Numbered from the stretch's first letter, positions 45,914-59,222 are shown. The stretch: 64,000 nucleotides of DNA from Thuidium tamariscinum (GCA_947034885.2 OX344754.2:2294001-2358000); one strand, 5' to 3'. The notes: a model not told the origin generated them from the sequence alone. Program-made: numbers and translations.

Positions 45914-46148
45914 ATGGAGTGAATTGACCCCCTCGCTCGGCCACTTGGAAAAACGCTGAAATTTTTTTATTTCTTGCAAACAATCTTCTTTGCAAATTCA
46001 AAATTCGTATTTGCAATCAGAAGTCCCAAATTAGCTAGGAGGAGTGTACAAGGTAATTTAGTTCAGTACAAAATAGGGGGCTTTTTGATTTCCTTGCACC
46101 CGGGAATTACTTGAAGTGGCCAAGCGAGGGGCCAGTTCACCCCGACCC
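45914..46148. mobile_element. Family G MITE, 235 bp, 8-9-bp target duplication
   Basis: Inverted ends share GTGAA(T/C)TG(A/G)CCCC and CTCGCT(C/T)GGCCACTT. The flanks read TAAGTTTGG (45905-45913) and TAAGTTTGA (46149-46157). A duplication of 8-9 bp fits hAT or Mutator-type elements. No coding capacity. Confidence 0.75.
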
Positions 46149-46359
46149 TAAGTTTGACATGTCTGGAAGTTTCAGTCCCACAAAACAGTAACTTACTGAT
46201 GAGAAAGGACTGGACTCACTTAAACTAATCTTCAGCTTAGAACCTTCGGGAAACACTATCAGGGAACTATCAGGGAGTGTCCACGTGTCAACGTCACAAT
46301 TCTTCTCTCTGATCCTGATTCACACTGCAACTGCTAATTTATCAGGCAACCATGTTTAA

Positions 46360-47086
46360 CCCTTAAACGACGCCGAAGCCATTCCGTGGCCTTTGGATGA
46401 CTGCAAGGGACCAGAGGAGGAGCTGAACAGTAGTTTTTTCATCCGTATTTTTTTTAATGCCCTTGCATGTTGAGTTACGAAGAGTGTCCAACTGAGTTTT
46501 TTGTCTGGCTGATGTTTGATTTCATGTGGTTGAGAAGTAATTACCAAAAACGGATGGCAAAATTTGTTGTTTTAGTGTATTTTGAGAAATTGAGTAAATT
46601 TAAAATTTCTCCTTGAAAATGACATTTTTTGAATTTGAGCCCAACTAACAAAATGAAGGTCCTCACTTCTAGTTTCTACTGCAATTGGAATTTTGGAAAA
46701 ATTCGTAAAATCGAATGTTCTATAGCAATTTGAATTTTGGCTGCATTTTTAATGTCCACTGCAGCCTAGAAATAGGTGTACACGGAAGTTGAGTTTACAC
46801 CATAATGTTTGTCACTATAATGTACACACATGGTGAAATTTTCAGATTTTTTGAGATTATTTTCTATTTTCTATTATTTTTTCTTCACTTTTTCTTCAAA
46901 AACTGTCATGAAAATCAATTTTCCTCAAAAAAATCTGAAATTTCTGTGAAGTATAGAAGAGATGTACTTTCATCTCTGAAAAATAAAAATAAAATTTTCC
47001 AGACATGACTGGTTCTAAAACGGTAACAAATTGTGTGACGGGAGAGGAGTCTTCAAACCAGTGGTCATAGGCCCGTCGTTTAGGGG
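46360..47086. mobile_element. TTAA-flanked non-autonomous element H3, 727 bp
   Basis: Starts CCCTTAAACGACG after TTAA (46356-46359) and ends, reverse-complemented, CCCCTAAACGACG before TTAA (47087-47090). The inverted repeat is 13 bp with one mismatch. The same pattern of TTAA plus CCC(T/C)T ends is seen in H1 and H2. No transposase frame. Confidence 0.8.
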
Positions 47087-47090
47087 TTAA

Positions 47091-47470
47091 GAGCAGTGTA
47101 ACAGCTAAGTTATGTACACTGTGAAGTAACATTGTAAATATTTTGCACTATTGATCTTCTTTTCACAACCCCAAAAACTCGCCATGGATTCAAGTGGTCC
47201 AATAGATGACTTCACTGTTAACTTAAAAAAAAGAAAATACACCTATTGGTTCAATAATTGGAGAATTTTGGTGTCTACATTAGGCATGGAGGTTCATGTC
47301 TTTATAAGGTCAATTGAATGAAATACACACTTTTGTTTTCATTTGCTAACATGACATGATTTTTGTGTGTTGAATTGTATTCTTAATTGTTGCTTCAGAA
47401 AGAAGTGTTGATCCCTTGATGATGCTGTTAGCTTTCAAACTACACCTTCTACTATTCATATCAAGAATTA
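47091..47470. other. Intergenic DNA, nothing assigned
   Basis: No gene recognised; may hold part of the promoter region of the receptor kinase gene. Confidence 0.35.
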
Positions 47471-48330
47471 CTATAAGATAAACTACCCCATTGCGGTCAG
47501 AATTAGAAGTAAGCCCATTGAGGTTTATCTTAGTTTCTCTGGCCAAGGAACTCGCAGTTCATGCATGCAGCGCAGAAACCGCATTCACACGATTCCTGGC
47601 TCTTTTCCCAAGAATTCTCAACATTTCCCTTCCCAGAGTGACAATTGCCAACAATGCATCTCCTCAAACTAACCCCGCAATTTCCGATTCTGTCATCAAT
47701 CAATTCCCAATTACAGAAAATTTCCCAACAATATTCAATTCATGAGCGCTTTGCACCGACATGCTTTGGTGCCGCAATTTCACGCTCAGCGTGGTTGCTT
47801 CAACCCGCTTCCGCAGGTTAGTGAGGAGAAGATTTAGCTTGCATTTGAACATACCCACAACCAAGAAATCTTCAATTCTCGGAGCTCAAGGTTGATCGAA
47901 TTGTCGCAGTGCGTACTGTAGTCAAATTTTGAGGAGATGTGTTTCTTGGAATTTGTTGAGAAACCTGTCTCTTTGATTTCTCAACCACACAATTCAGTTT
48001 GTAAGGGACAAATCTCTCGATCTGCATGTGATGTTGTGTTTGTGATGGATTCTCTTTGAATTTAATCTGTGGGGTTTGGGGTTTGGGATTGTAGGGAGCT
48101 GGAGAGGGAGGGAGACGAGGATTTGGATGACTCTGTTGCGAAATTCTCGCAATTAGAATGGTTGTTGGCGAGTTTGATAAGGACTTGAAGTTGAAGTCCT
48201 GCGCATCATGGCCATGCAGACATCTTTTGCGACCATTTTGTTCGATTTGGTTGTTGTGTACCACGGGATCTGCTTCAGTTCGGTTGCGGCGCAGATGGCC
48301 TGGAACAATTACGCCAGACACGACTGTAAG
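47471..48330 (+). promoter_or_regulatory. Candidate 5' exon/leader region of the receptor kinase gene
   Basis: This stretch is clearly richer in G+C than the DNA on either side, contains small ATG frames (for example from 47743, MSALHRHALVPQFH), and has plausible donors at about 47816 (CAG|GTTAGT) and 48325 (ACT|GTAAGT). It may be untranslated leader with an intron ending before 49043, or a short separate gene. The long minus-strand frame across 47872-48321 is Pro/Ser/Asn-rich and looks like chance. Evidence is compositional only. Confidence 0.3.
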
Positions 48331-49042
48331 TCTGATTCCCTGCTTCGCGTGAAACAGTACTCCTTGTTATGCTCGTCATAATATTACTATGATTCTTGTG
48401 CAATTCATGCTTTTGCTCGCGCTTGTGTCGTGACATTATAAAGCAATGCACCAGGGGCAAAAACTCTCTAGATATCAGACTCGTAATCCTCAACGTTTCA
48501 GGATGAAGAAGCCCTTATTTGGCCTCATGTTTTCTTTACAGTTTTCAAGAGTTTATATGGGGATTTTTTAACTCAATTTTCTTTAATTTGATTCAACACA
48601 TGTATGCAAAACTCTTCACTAAATCTAATGACATACAGATATTCTCTTTGTAAATTATACTTTCTGCAATATGTTTAATCAAAATGGTTGCAATAAGATC
48701 AAGAATCTTTCCTTTTTAGAGAGCAAACAGACCAGCCAGTTAATTGCACCTAGCTGAGCTACACCGGTTACTAAAGAGCCCCCGCTTGCATTGGTTAATA
48801 ATGTTTTGGTTTGGTTTCCTAGATTGCATTTGTGAAAGGTCTTATGAGGTAGTATTGTGGGAGTTTTTTTGTTGTTGCATGCATGATTGAGGGGACTCTG
48901 TTGATTGTTGACAGACATCTTTAAATTAATTAAACTGGTGTCTTTCTAAGAGTCGAAATTGTGGCATTCAAGTGCATAGAGCTCTCAAAAACTTAGAACA
49001 GTGCCTAAAGAAATGCGAATTTCTTGAAATTTTACCATTTTA
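48331..49042. other. Probable leader intron or promoter-proximal DNA
   Basis: No protein-like frame. If 48325 is a donor, the matching acceptor could be one of several AG sites ahead of 49043 (for example TTGACAG at about 48914). Confidence 0.3.
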
Positions 49043-52000
49043 ATGAATGTGATGATTGCGGTGTTGTGGTTATTGGTGGCGACAGTGTATGCGTTGGAGC
49101 AGCTTTGGGGTGCATGGAGCAACAGGACACCAGACCTGCAGCACAACTTGGCAGGATGGAATGGGCAAATTGAGAAATTTCCACCCTGTGCTCAGACGAG
49201 TCCATGGCAAGGAGTGTTTTGCAATGCCAAGCCCAGGTCCCAGTACGGAGTCGAGGTTTGGGACTTCGACATTGTTGGCTTGTGAGTTTTTTCATCTCTA
49301 TCAACTCTCAACCCTTCAACGGTCATATCCTTTTTGAATTTTTGCATCATTTCACTTTTTGCATACATTATACTGACCGAAATTTTATCAAATTCGTTGT
49401 AAAAGAAAGTTGGTTTTACTAATTCAAATACTTTGGAAAAATGAAGAGTTATATAGATGAACATCATCCTCAATCATTGCGTTCATCACTTTGGAGTCCT
49501 TCAGAAAGTTTTGATTGTACTTGGTGTAAGGAGTGGTGTTAGCGCAGTGAATCTAATCCAAAAGTATACCGGTATTCATTCGGAACACCACTCTTAACCA
49601 AGTGCGAGCATATTTTATAAGGTTGAAATTTGGTCGTGCGTGAGTGTTATTTGCTGATGTACACTGGACATGGATGACAGGACATTGAGAAGTGCTTCAA
49701 TCTGTGGCAATCTGCCTCCAGCCGTTGGAAATCTCACCAGTCTTGTAACTTTGTAAGTTGGAAGGCAAATTTTGAGGAGCCTCTACACCTACTTTATTGA
49801 TTGTTAGATGTAAGAATTGAAGGTACCAATGCATAATGCTCTAAATAGGAGATATGGTCCCACGGTGTCTCTGATATTTGATGGGATTTGTTGCCTTCTG
49901 TGCAGAACACTAACAGAGAATCCAGGACTAGCGGGCCCTCTTCCTGAAGAATTTGGCTACTTGTTAAGTTTGTTTGATCTGTAAGGATCATATTGTTGAT
50001 CTTGACGGCATGAACCTATCTTTTGTAGTCAAGATTTGGGGGTGGATTACCATGTCAGAGATTTGTTTTATTACAATTCTTTTCTTAGCTATTTGTTTCT
50101 GGTTCATTTATCTCTAATCTTGTATACCATGTGTTTTGCTCTTGTATATCCAGCTCCGAGAAAGGATCAAAGCTTTTGAATATTGCACTGACCGAGCAAA
50201 AATATTGTAAATCACATCTGTTGCAGGGATTTACATGGTAACGGTTTCACAGGAAGCATTCCTGAATTCTTTCTGGAATCTTTTGGGTTTCTTCAGTCAA
50301 TGTAAGTTGTGCATCACTTTTGCTGTTATATGTTTGAAGGTTTTACAGAATTTGCACTCTTAAAGGTTTGGGTTTCTTTTTGCTATTTAACTTTCCGAAT
50401 GCTCAATTTGACCTTTTGTGGGGGTTGTGAACTTGTGATTCAGAAGAAATGTCAGTCGTTTATTTAATCATCGTCCTACTTCTCTTTGCAGAGACTTGAG
50501 TAGCAATCAGCTAACTGGGGAACTTCCAGCGAACCTTACTTTCTCATATCGCACTATACAGACAATGAACATGTCGAATAACTTATTTTCAGGGCCAATA
50601 ACCCCTGATTTATTCTTATATCTTTCAAACCTGGTTTCAGCGTAAGAATCTTACTTGTGAGCAGTTTCATGTTATCGACATTTCAATGCTGAGTGAGAAT
50701 TTTATTTCATGATCTTTAGAACTCATTAGAGTCATAAGAAGAAATTCCTTAGTCACTTGACCTCCAAGACTTAGTTCTTTGTAGTCACTATTGCACAACC
50801 TTTCAAAAACTTTGGCAAAACTTTGCTTTCGCATCGGAAAAAAAGTCCCCATGTAGGCATAGGCTCTAAATTTTGATAATTGTGCGACATTTTGACACGT
50901 AGATAGTCGACGACTGTAAAACTAAATGGAATTCAGTGACCATAACCATCAAGTTTTTCCTCTAACGCTCAATCTCTGCTGTTTCAGTACACAATAGGCA
51001 ACCAATTTTGATGACACAGTGACCACTTTTCCAGGGATTTATCTCACAATAACTTCACGGGTGGCATTCCAGAAATGAGATATCCAAACAAAACCAAGCT
51101 TTTAGACCTGTAAGTGTATAATTGTGACGATGCTCCCTGAACACTACTAATTGTGTTTGTTAGTTTGTGTACATTCTCATTGATGATAAAAAAAAAAGTA
51201 GGTTTGGTTATCACTAGGTCAGATGTTAGGGTTTTTGATTTATTTGAATGTATATTTCTTACACTCGGTTGAAGCTTTGACCTTCTTTGAATTAATTCAG
51301 GGACGTGTCGAACAACAAATTCAATGGTTCACTTCCAATGATGTCCGAGCACCCAACAATTCGACTCTTGTGAGTGAATTCTGCTCACTTGATATACTTA
51401 CATGACTGATGAATTGCAACTTTTTCCAACGGATTACTGCTTTGTTTTGAGCATGAATCTGATTCTTTTGTGGGTTGTAAGTACAATCAGGAAGGACTTT
51501 TTCAACCTGTTCTAATTTTCCTCGAATTTTAGCTTCAAAATCTTGCATTGGCATTATGGATTATGACTTAGCTTTTGTGTGGTGCAGCAACGCAAGCCAA
51601 AATCTTCTTTCTGGAGGATTGGATAAATTGTTATTCAACATTTCCTTTTTAATGACGTTGGATCTTTCTAAGAATCAATTCACGGGCACCATTCCCGACT
51701 TGAGCTCGTTGGCAAAACTGAAGCATTTGTAAGCAGCGTGTGGAGTTGCATTTTTTTATTTTGTGAAGTAACATTCTCAAACTAAAGGTTGCAGGTTTAC
51801 AAGGTCTGAAGTATGTTATGTGGAAGTGTGGCTGTTTCAATTCGCTTGGATGTGATATTTGGGCTCACTGACAATGTCACGTTTCTGATTCTCAGAGATC
51901 TGAGCTACAACAATTTCACAGCGGAGTCACTTCCCAGTTGGGTTAACAAACTCGAAAACCTAAAGACCCTGTAAGCTCAACCCTCAACCCTAAATCCCTA

Positions 52001-55000
52001 ATTCATCAGATATTTCATATCAATATGCTTGATATGTCTTAACGCTTCGTCATGTTGCTTTACAGAATGTTGCGAGGAGTCTCTCTTACTGGTGCCGTCC
52101 CCCCGTCCGTCCTCGGAAGCTTCGAGAGCTTGGAAACCTTGTAAGAAACCAACATTTGTTAGACGTAAACTTCTCAAAATATTGTGCAAAATTTAAAAAA
52201 AACAAGGGCTTTACGATGTGAGCAACAGGCATTATTTTTTATACATTGTGTTGCTGTTATGGTAGTACTTTCTGAATGCTAATACTTTCTAATATGAGAA
52301 GGTCTCATTACAAGTACAATGGCAGGGGTCTAGATGACAACAACATGACAGGAACATTAGACATCGACAGCCTGCTTGCTGTCAATTTGAGCCGGCATTT
52401 GCAATTTGTAAGCCTCACGAACAACAAGATTGTCAGCGTTGTTTACTCGGATAAGATTGACAAACTGGATGTGAAGTTCAAGTGAGTCCACTCATTTCCA
52501 TAGGTTCTGGTATTTGGTTTTCACATTTTTTAGGACGAAGCATTCGTGATTCCAAAGTGAATATTTTGATGGATAATGTTGTGGGACGTGTAGCTTAATC
52601 AGACTTATATCATTAGATTGAGCAAAGAGTATAGCATATGTTAATCCCCCAAAAATAATTATTTGAACTAATCAAAGCCCCCAGATCAGCTAAAAAAACA
52701 TGGGGGTAAATTGTAGGTTTCTTTGTCCTTTGAGGGATAAGAAATTGCTCAATTGCTGTAAAATTGAAGAGAATCTGATTTCTAACATGTCTAGGATTTC
52801 CTATGAATTCCCAAAATTGAAAACCTGAATCATCCATAATCTTTACCTACATTTGGTGTGTACATTTTGTATCTCAATGCGCACCAAATTTGCAAGATTT
52901 GGTGGAAGATGGGAGTAGGTTCGCAGATGGTTTTAGTTTCAGCTGCACTATGTTTTACCCTATTTGTAAGGGGGAAATCAGTGTCACCTACAAAATCAGT
53001 TTCACTAGTTTTATTTTTGTTGGACATTAGTACAATCGAGTAATATTCCAGCCTGGACAAATTTTAGAATTTAGTGTGGCTTTGGTGAATTAGTGTCACA
53101 CGCACTAACAGGATAAATCGCTGTACCTTAATTGTATTAAGACATTGGGTTGGACTAGCAATGCCATTGATAAGTGCTAAATGGTCACGGAAATGGCCAG
53201 TTCAGCAGCTCTTTGAGGTGAATTTGGAGTCTTGGCTTGGCAGTTTATCAGGGAATCCCTATTGCGAAAACGATTCCAGTTCAGGGAGCGATTTGAGACG
53301 TTGTGTTTGCAAGCAACAATGCTTCTACACAGGTGAGATATCAATATCTAGTGATCTCAACAGTTTTCAGCTAACTTGTAAGGATTTTCATCAGCTAAAA
53401 TTTTTTAGATCAGGAGGAAAATTATTGGATTAACATGGAGTAAGTTCAATTATCTTTCCTGCTCAGTCTGACTCCATTTATTTGTGCACATCATATTTCT
53501 TAAAATGTCACATTCGCGTGGGATGTTTCTATTAGGCCAACCAGTTGAGACTATGTAGACAATGGATTTGGTTGTTCAAATGCAAATATTCTCATTGTTC
53601 ACATAAATGGACAGTTCCAACACCCACATGCTTTTTTATGAATCATATTACACTACTCATTCTTAGCAAGACATGACCCACCTCTTTCGAACTTGCGAAA
53701 ACTTGTCACTCATGATGTTTTCAAGTACCATTTGACATTCCACGTATACTAATTAACCGTGTTTATGATTCTTTCGATGACAGGAAACCTTGCGGGTAGC
53801 AGAAACACCATGATCATTTCGTTGGTGGTAGCTGTGTCATTATTGATATTGTTCTTCTTAGCATGCAATTATTACTTTTGCCGAGGCAGGAGGGAGAGTA
53901 AAAGACTTATCCAAGAAGCTAATCAAAGTAAGCCTTCAGTTATTGAGTCCCTCAAGTTATATTCTGGGCTCAAATGCAATTGAAGTTCATAGAGCATCAT
54001 GCGAAATTGACTTTTAAAAACTTCTTGGGTTAAGAGCATATTAGAGGGTTGTATATATCAGAAACCACTCTTGTGACTTCCATTGCCATATGATGCAATG
54101 CGGTCGGAAAGAGGGTGGTTTTGAGCTTGATTTACGAGTACAATTCAGCATTATGTCCTCTAATCTTCTCGAACCTCCTGGCACTTGAAGGTTATGTAAT
54201 CCATTTTGATGGAAATTTTAACCCGGGTGATTGTGAATCCTGCTATGTTGAAATTTTTTTTTTAAATACATTTGATTTGGCCATGGTAACTGATGAACAC
54301 TGGTTACGAACTGCATTCTCCCTGTCTGAATTTTGCAGAATTTGCAGAGTATGAAGTCAAGCCTACACTGTACACATATACCGAAATTCGGATGATCACT
54401 GATGATTTTCACCCAGACATGAAGCTTGGACAGGGGCATTATGGTGCAGTTTATAAGGTCTGTGCAACAGCCTTTTGGGAATGTTTATTCAGAGACACTG
54501 AAAACTAGCACCTGACATAAAGGAGGAACAAACAAAAATTCTTGCTTACATTGCTTACATCGATCTCCACAGAATTAAATGCTGGATGCTGACACTAGAA
54601 GGAATGATTCATTAATGACTAATTCGAAGTGAAGTCTCTTTGGCAAAAACAGACGTGATTTTCACTTCACTAATTTACCTATTAATTAAAGCGTAGCAGA
54701 ATTGTTATTGCAAAATCAGAAGATTTTCCAAGCATCTGGTTTCATATTGTAGAACTAGAGTACTAGAGAAGCCACGGATTTGTCAAGCACTAATTTTGTT
54801 TCATGGAAATGATTACAAAATATCAAGTACTTCTGCCAACACTAATTCTAACAGATCACAAAGAGTTTCATATGAAAAATAGTGTCACATGCACTAACAG
54901 GGTACGATAAATAAATGCACTGTGCAATGTCAAAGGAGAAATTTGAGCCAAAAGCAATCAATATCCGTAGTTCTATGTTTCTACTAGGTTTTGTGTTTCA

Positions 55001-57913
55001 TTTGTTTGGTTGTTTCATGTTCTTTACTTTCAAGAAATAGATTTCTTTTCGGAGATATTTCTGACGCTGCTCGACAATTCTTCTGAAGTTTTGAATTTTT
55101 TTGAATCAACATTTTAGGTTCATGAACCAATTCATCTTACAAAACTATCGTTTCTTGCAGGGCAGAATTGCAAATGGTACTCAGGTTGCTGTGAAGCAGC
55201 TGTTTTCAAGGTCCCAGCAAAGTTTGGACATCTTTCTCAACGAAGTTGTTCTCGTGGCAGCTGTCAAGCACCGGAACCTTGTGAAACTCAAAGGATGCTG
55301 CATTCGGAGAGACCAGCGTTTACTTGTGTATGAGTATGTCGAGTTGGGTGATTTGGAGCAACTGCTGCTCGGTAAGTTCAGTCAGCTTCTAAATTATTAT
55401 TATTTTAGCCTGTATTGGTTGTGCTACAATGCTCGCTCTTTCCGTGAGGTAAGGTAGTACCATAAATTCTTTAACTCGTCAAGACTGGATGCTGGAGTGG
55501 GATTTCAAATGAGTGGCTACTTTGGCACGTTTCAGGATTCTCAGCGTGAAACATCAGTTTCTACTTATTTTCGTTTGTGACCTACTATTAGGCCTTTGCC
55601 AATCGACGTATGTCTAAATTGTTGACCACCAAATCACGTGCCAAATCACAAAATTGACACTACCCAGTTTTAGAAGGAAAAAAAGCTGACTATTTCTGTA
55701 TTCCCCTGGCATTTGAGGGCAACAATTTTTTGTTGATGCAGAGCACAAGAAGAACGTGACTATGAGCTGGTCTGTCCGCAAGAACATCTGCCTGGGCGTG
55801 GCACACGGCATCCATTACTTGCATTCTCTGGCTCAGCCCAGAATCATCCACCGCGACATCAAGGCCAGCAACATTTTGTTGGACAAGAACCTGGAGCCCA
55901 AAATTGCGGACTTTGGCTTGGCTTTGCTGTTTCCAGACGACCAAAGCCACATCATGACAATCCATGTCGCAGGCACTAGGTACCCACCCTCTTATGAACT
56001 CCACCTCTTTGAAGTTAAAAAAGCCAAATTTAACCGAGCGTCTGACATATTTTCTTTCAGCAGTTTTGGAGAGTTCACATGGATATATTTTAGAAATGTC
56101 CTTTTAAATCGTACTTTGTGTAGTGCAACACCTCGAAGTGGTCATTTGAAACACTTGAATCTATGGTCGTGAAAGAGTTAAGCAGAATCTGTTGAACGAT
56201 GAACGGTTGTGAAAACAGTTTTGTGTAGAGTAGGGAAATGACCTCAAGAAGACTCAAAACTAGACTAATCAGCCATGTGGGTCTTCTTGTGAATCATCTT
56301 CCTACTGTATGTAAACCATGTTTCTACTAGTGAAACTTTAACTCGGGGGAATTCTTGAATGAGCACTTCCCATCAAACAAACGTAGTAATTGGGCTTGGA
56401 TTATGCAGAGGTTATTTGGCCCCAGAATATGCAACTTTGGGACAACTGAGTGAGAAAGTTGACGTCTACAGCTTTGGAGTGCTCCTTTTTGAGATTGTAA
56501 GTGCCAGGAAAAACATCGACAATAAGCTGCCGGAAGACAAGGTTTATCTTCTAGATAGGGTGAGTAATCACGTCTTTGCATCAATCTGATACAAATTAAA
56601 GATCAAGGATCCAGTTTTCATTAAATGACAAGGTTGTGAGACCAAATTTTGAATACATAATTAAGATTGGGTCAAGTTTTACATCACCAAAATCAGTGAT
56701 GGACATTGCATCGCTTGACAAACAAAAAATTCAAGAAAACTGAAGGAAAAAAATGGTCTATTCAAAACACAAGAGGTTGAATTTGGACTCAGTCTTGGTC
56801 ATTTAATGCGCGAAGTAGTGAACCTTTTCTCGTGGAAAACCTTGTGTGGTATGGATAGACCATGAACAGGTCATAAGCAAAACAAATATTGATGCAAATA
56901 CATACTTAGAATCTCGTCAATATGGCAATGGACAAGAGCTACAGAGTCAAGGAATACAGACCCAGCAACCCACAATTTTGCCTTGCCTACGAACAAAACT
57001 TTGAAAACTCATAAGTTGCGTGATGAGAACCTCATTGGAACTCTAGAAACAACTCAACCAGCTGAAAGCCGAAAGAATGGATTTCCTGCCGGCTGCTAGA
57101 GTTCTCCCTTACTGCCACGTTTTGTGGCAATATTGCGTCCAAAGTCGACATTCAATGTCGCTACGAAATATTGTCCAAATTAATGCTGTCCAGAGCGAGC
57201 AACATTTCAAATGAGTTTGCTGAAAATCATTGCATGATTGCTTGCTGAATTTCGTTCCGAAATTCTCATGTTTGCTGAAACTCGTCACACGATTGTTTGC
57301 TGAAGTATGTTCCAAGACTTTCATGTTTGCTTTTATCGATCTTCCACTAAGTTTCATGTTGTTAAAAACGTCGTTGGGAACACTGATACAAGCCCTGACT
57401 CGAAATTCAAGCAGTATGTACCTTTCCTTAAAGTTTCCAGATAGCTCTGGACCTGGTGAATGACGTTCTCAAACTACCAAGCCTCTGACAAGCTCACCCA
57501 TGTCGATGTTCGCCTCCATGCAGGCCTGGCGTCTCCGCTTGGAAGGCAAGATGACGCAACTCATCGACCCAACCCTGACCCTGCAAACAGACGAAGAGTT
57601 CGTGGAAGTGCAGCGCCTGCTCAACATCGCCTTTCTGTGCATTCAAGTGTCCGCCGACAAGCGCCCCCACATGGCCAGCGTGGTGGCCATGCTGCAAGGC
57701 GGAATGGACGCCGAGCTCGCGGAGCTCACGCGACTCAGGGAAGCGCAAACACGATTGGAGAATCAGTTCGACTGCTGCGAGTCTGCTGTTCTCCCCAGAG
57801 CCTGCTCACTCTCCACCTCGACCCACACGAAATCGCGTCTCGAATACCAAGATGGGTTGCTGGAGACGGGGAGTGGGCCAATTGAGATGCCTGATATCGA
57901 ATGGATCAGGTAG
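49043..57913 (+). CDS. Leucine-rich-repeat receptor-like kinase, 18 exons, 847 residues
   Basis: A plasma-membrane receptor kinase. Exons: 49043-49281, 49681-49752, 49906-49980, 50227-50301, 50492-50641, 51035-51109, 51301-51369, 51588-51728, 51896-51970, 52066-52140, 52326-52481, 53244-53332, 53784-53927, 54339-54457, 55161-55371, 55742-55979, 56409-56559, 57524-57913. All introns are GT-AG and the joined frame is open. Residues 1-18 look like a signal peptide; about 12 LRRs follow, mostly one per 69-75-bp exon cut in the same Leu codon phase (for example [15 protein letters not shown]). A short Cys-rich linker ([16 protein letters not shown]), a membrane span at about 439-462 ([20 protein letters not shown]) and a kinase at about 503-775 come next: glycine loop GQGHYGAV 509-516, Lys530 in VAVK, HRD 625-627, DFG 645-647, APE 672-674. 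All catalytic residues are present and it is an RD kinase. There is no malectin-like domain. The kinase resembles subfamily VIII LRR kinases (inference); the ligand is unknown. The start was chosen as the Met opening the signal peptide. Confidence 0.9.
54337..54350 (+). other. Two in-frame splice acceptors 9 bases apart (exon 14 of the receptor kinase)
   Basis: TTTTGCAG|AATTTGCAG|AG offers acceptors ending at 54338 and 54347. Both keep the reading frame (LysPheAlaGluTyr versus LysTyr), so the juxtamembrane segment may vary by three residues. Confidence 0.6.
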
Positions 57914-58300
57914 CGTGGGGTTGCAGGCACGAACACAGAGCCAATATGGCCAACTTTCCTAAACCCTAATCCCTAAGCGTGGAACCCTAAGCGTGGAGCA
58001 AATCTAGCTCCTTTTGTGGCTAAATTCCATTCGGAGTGTTATCCTATTCTACTATCGAGGGATGGCAATCATGGAATACCCCAAATATTCCATAGACTGA
58101 CATTTGCACTTCAATCTCCTGTGGCAGGCCCATTTGGGATCCAGAAAGAGAAGGTTTGCTCTCAAGTTGCAGTTCAGAAGATGCCTGATTTGGAATGAAT
58201 CCGACAGTCCCTGAAGAATTGAACCGAAATTTGGGTGACAGACTTGAAGTTTCAGTGATCTATTTTTGGACATTGTGAGTGAGGCAGCAAGTCTCTTTGG
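57914..58300 (+). other. 3' flank of the receptor kinase gene
   Basis: Directly follows the TAG stop; likely contains the 3' untranslated region. No clear polyadenylation signal stands out. Confidence 0.4.
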
Positions 58301-59148
58301 AGTGAGTCCTTCCGAAGTGTTTGCAGAGACAAAAGCAACAGAGTTTTTCAGTGAAGGTGAGGAAGTTTGAGTAGAAGTTTGAGTAGAACTTCAAGGTGGT
58401 CTGCTTTCAGAGTGATTGCCTTTTCAGGAAAGCTGAATTCCTTGAAACAATTTTGAGTATGCAATGGATTTCCACTTGTTTGGACATTGGATGCAAAAGT
58501 TACAGCTCTTTAAATTCTATGAGAGTCCACTTTTTAGCCCCTTGGGCGGTCTAGGGTTAAAGAAGAAGAAACAATTTTCAGTATGTTGCAGGAAGAAAAA
58601 TGGAATTGGCATCTAACCCAAGTTGTTTCATATTTCTTGGACCTTCATGAAATTAGTTATAAATTTTAGAAGTTGAAACTCAGTACTAGTGTGTGAGTAT
58701 GACTATGCAAGCATGTGGGTCCTGAGCATATGTATGAGTAGATATACTACATCCAATGAAAGTATTTTAACATCTATAATATAGTTGTATAGGCTTTTAA
58801 GTTCATGGGTTCATGCTCTTGTGCTCACATAATAGTAACCTTTTGCAATAGTCACTAAAAGCCATCACCTCTTAAAAAGTACACTATTGGTACATTGATT
58901 AAAGCAAAATGTACCTTGGGTTTATAATTGCTTTTAGAGCATGGGTGTTTTTCGAGAAAATGACCTTACTTGAAAAGCAATGGCAATGTCACATAATGTC
59001 TTTTGAAGAATGTTGGAGTCTCACACTTTGTCACAAGTAGTTTCTTCTAGGACAAATAAATAATACATGTCTTCATTGAATTGGCTAGAATTTGGAGCTC
59101 GAGGGACCTAGTTACATTGGGCAAAACTTGACACAGAGAGTGAATTGT
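58301..59148. other. Intergenic DNA with a possible family B fragment
   Basis: At about 58785-58845 GGCTTTTAAGTTCATGGGTT and CATGCTCTTGTGCTCACA resemble the terminal block of family B (CTTAAGCTCATGCTTTTAGG). A single GGGTTAA word with CCTT upstream (58540-58560) recalls the TTAA elements but has no partner. Otherwise nothing assigned. Confidence 0.35.
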
Positions 59149-59222
59149 GAATTGGTAGTTACTGCCACTTTTTGGTACATTGTGTGAACAATGTACCAAA
59201 AAGTGGCAATAACTACCAATTC
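59149..59222. repeat. Hairpin with 34-bp arms and a 6-nt loop
   Basis: The arms 59149-59182 and 59189-59222 are reverse complements with one mismatch (core CCACTTTTTGGTACATTG). The whole is 74 bp, short and nearly perfect, so it could be a miRNA-like foldback, a small foldback element or a replication-slippage product. Confidence 0.9.

Noticed and set aside
47872-48321. 149-codon minus-strand frame upstream of the receptor kinase
   Set aside because: Pro/Ser/Asn/Gln-rich low-complexity text antisense to the probable leader; composition explains the lack of stops.
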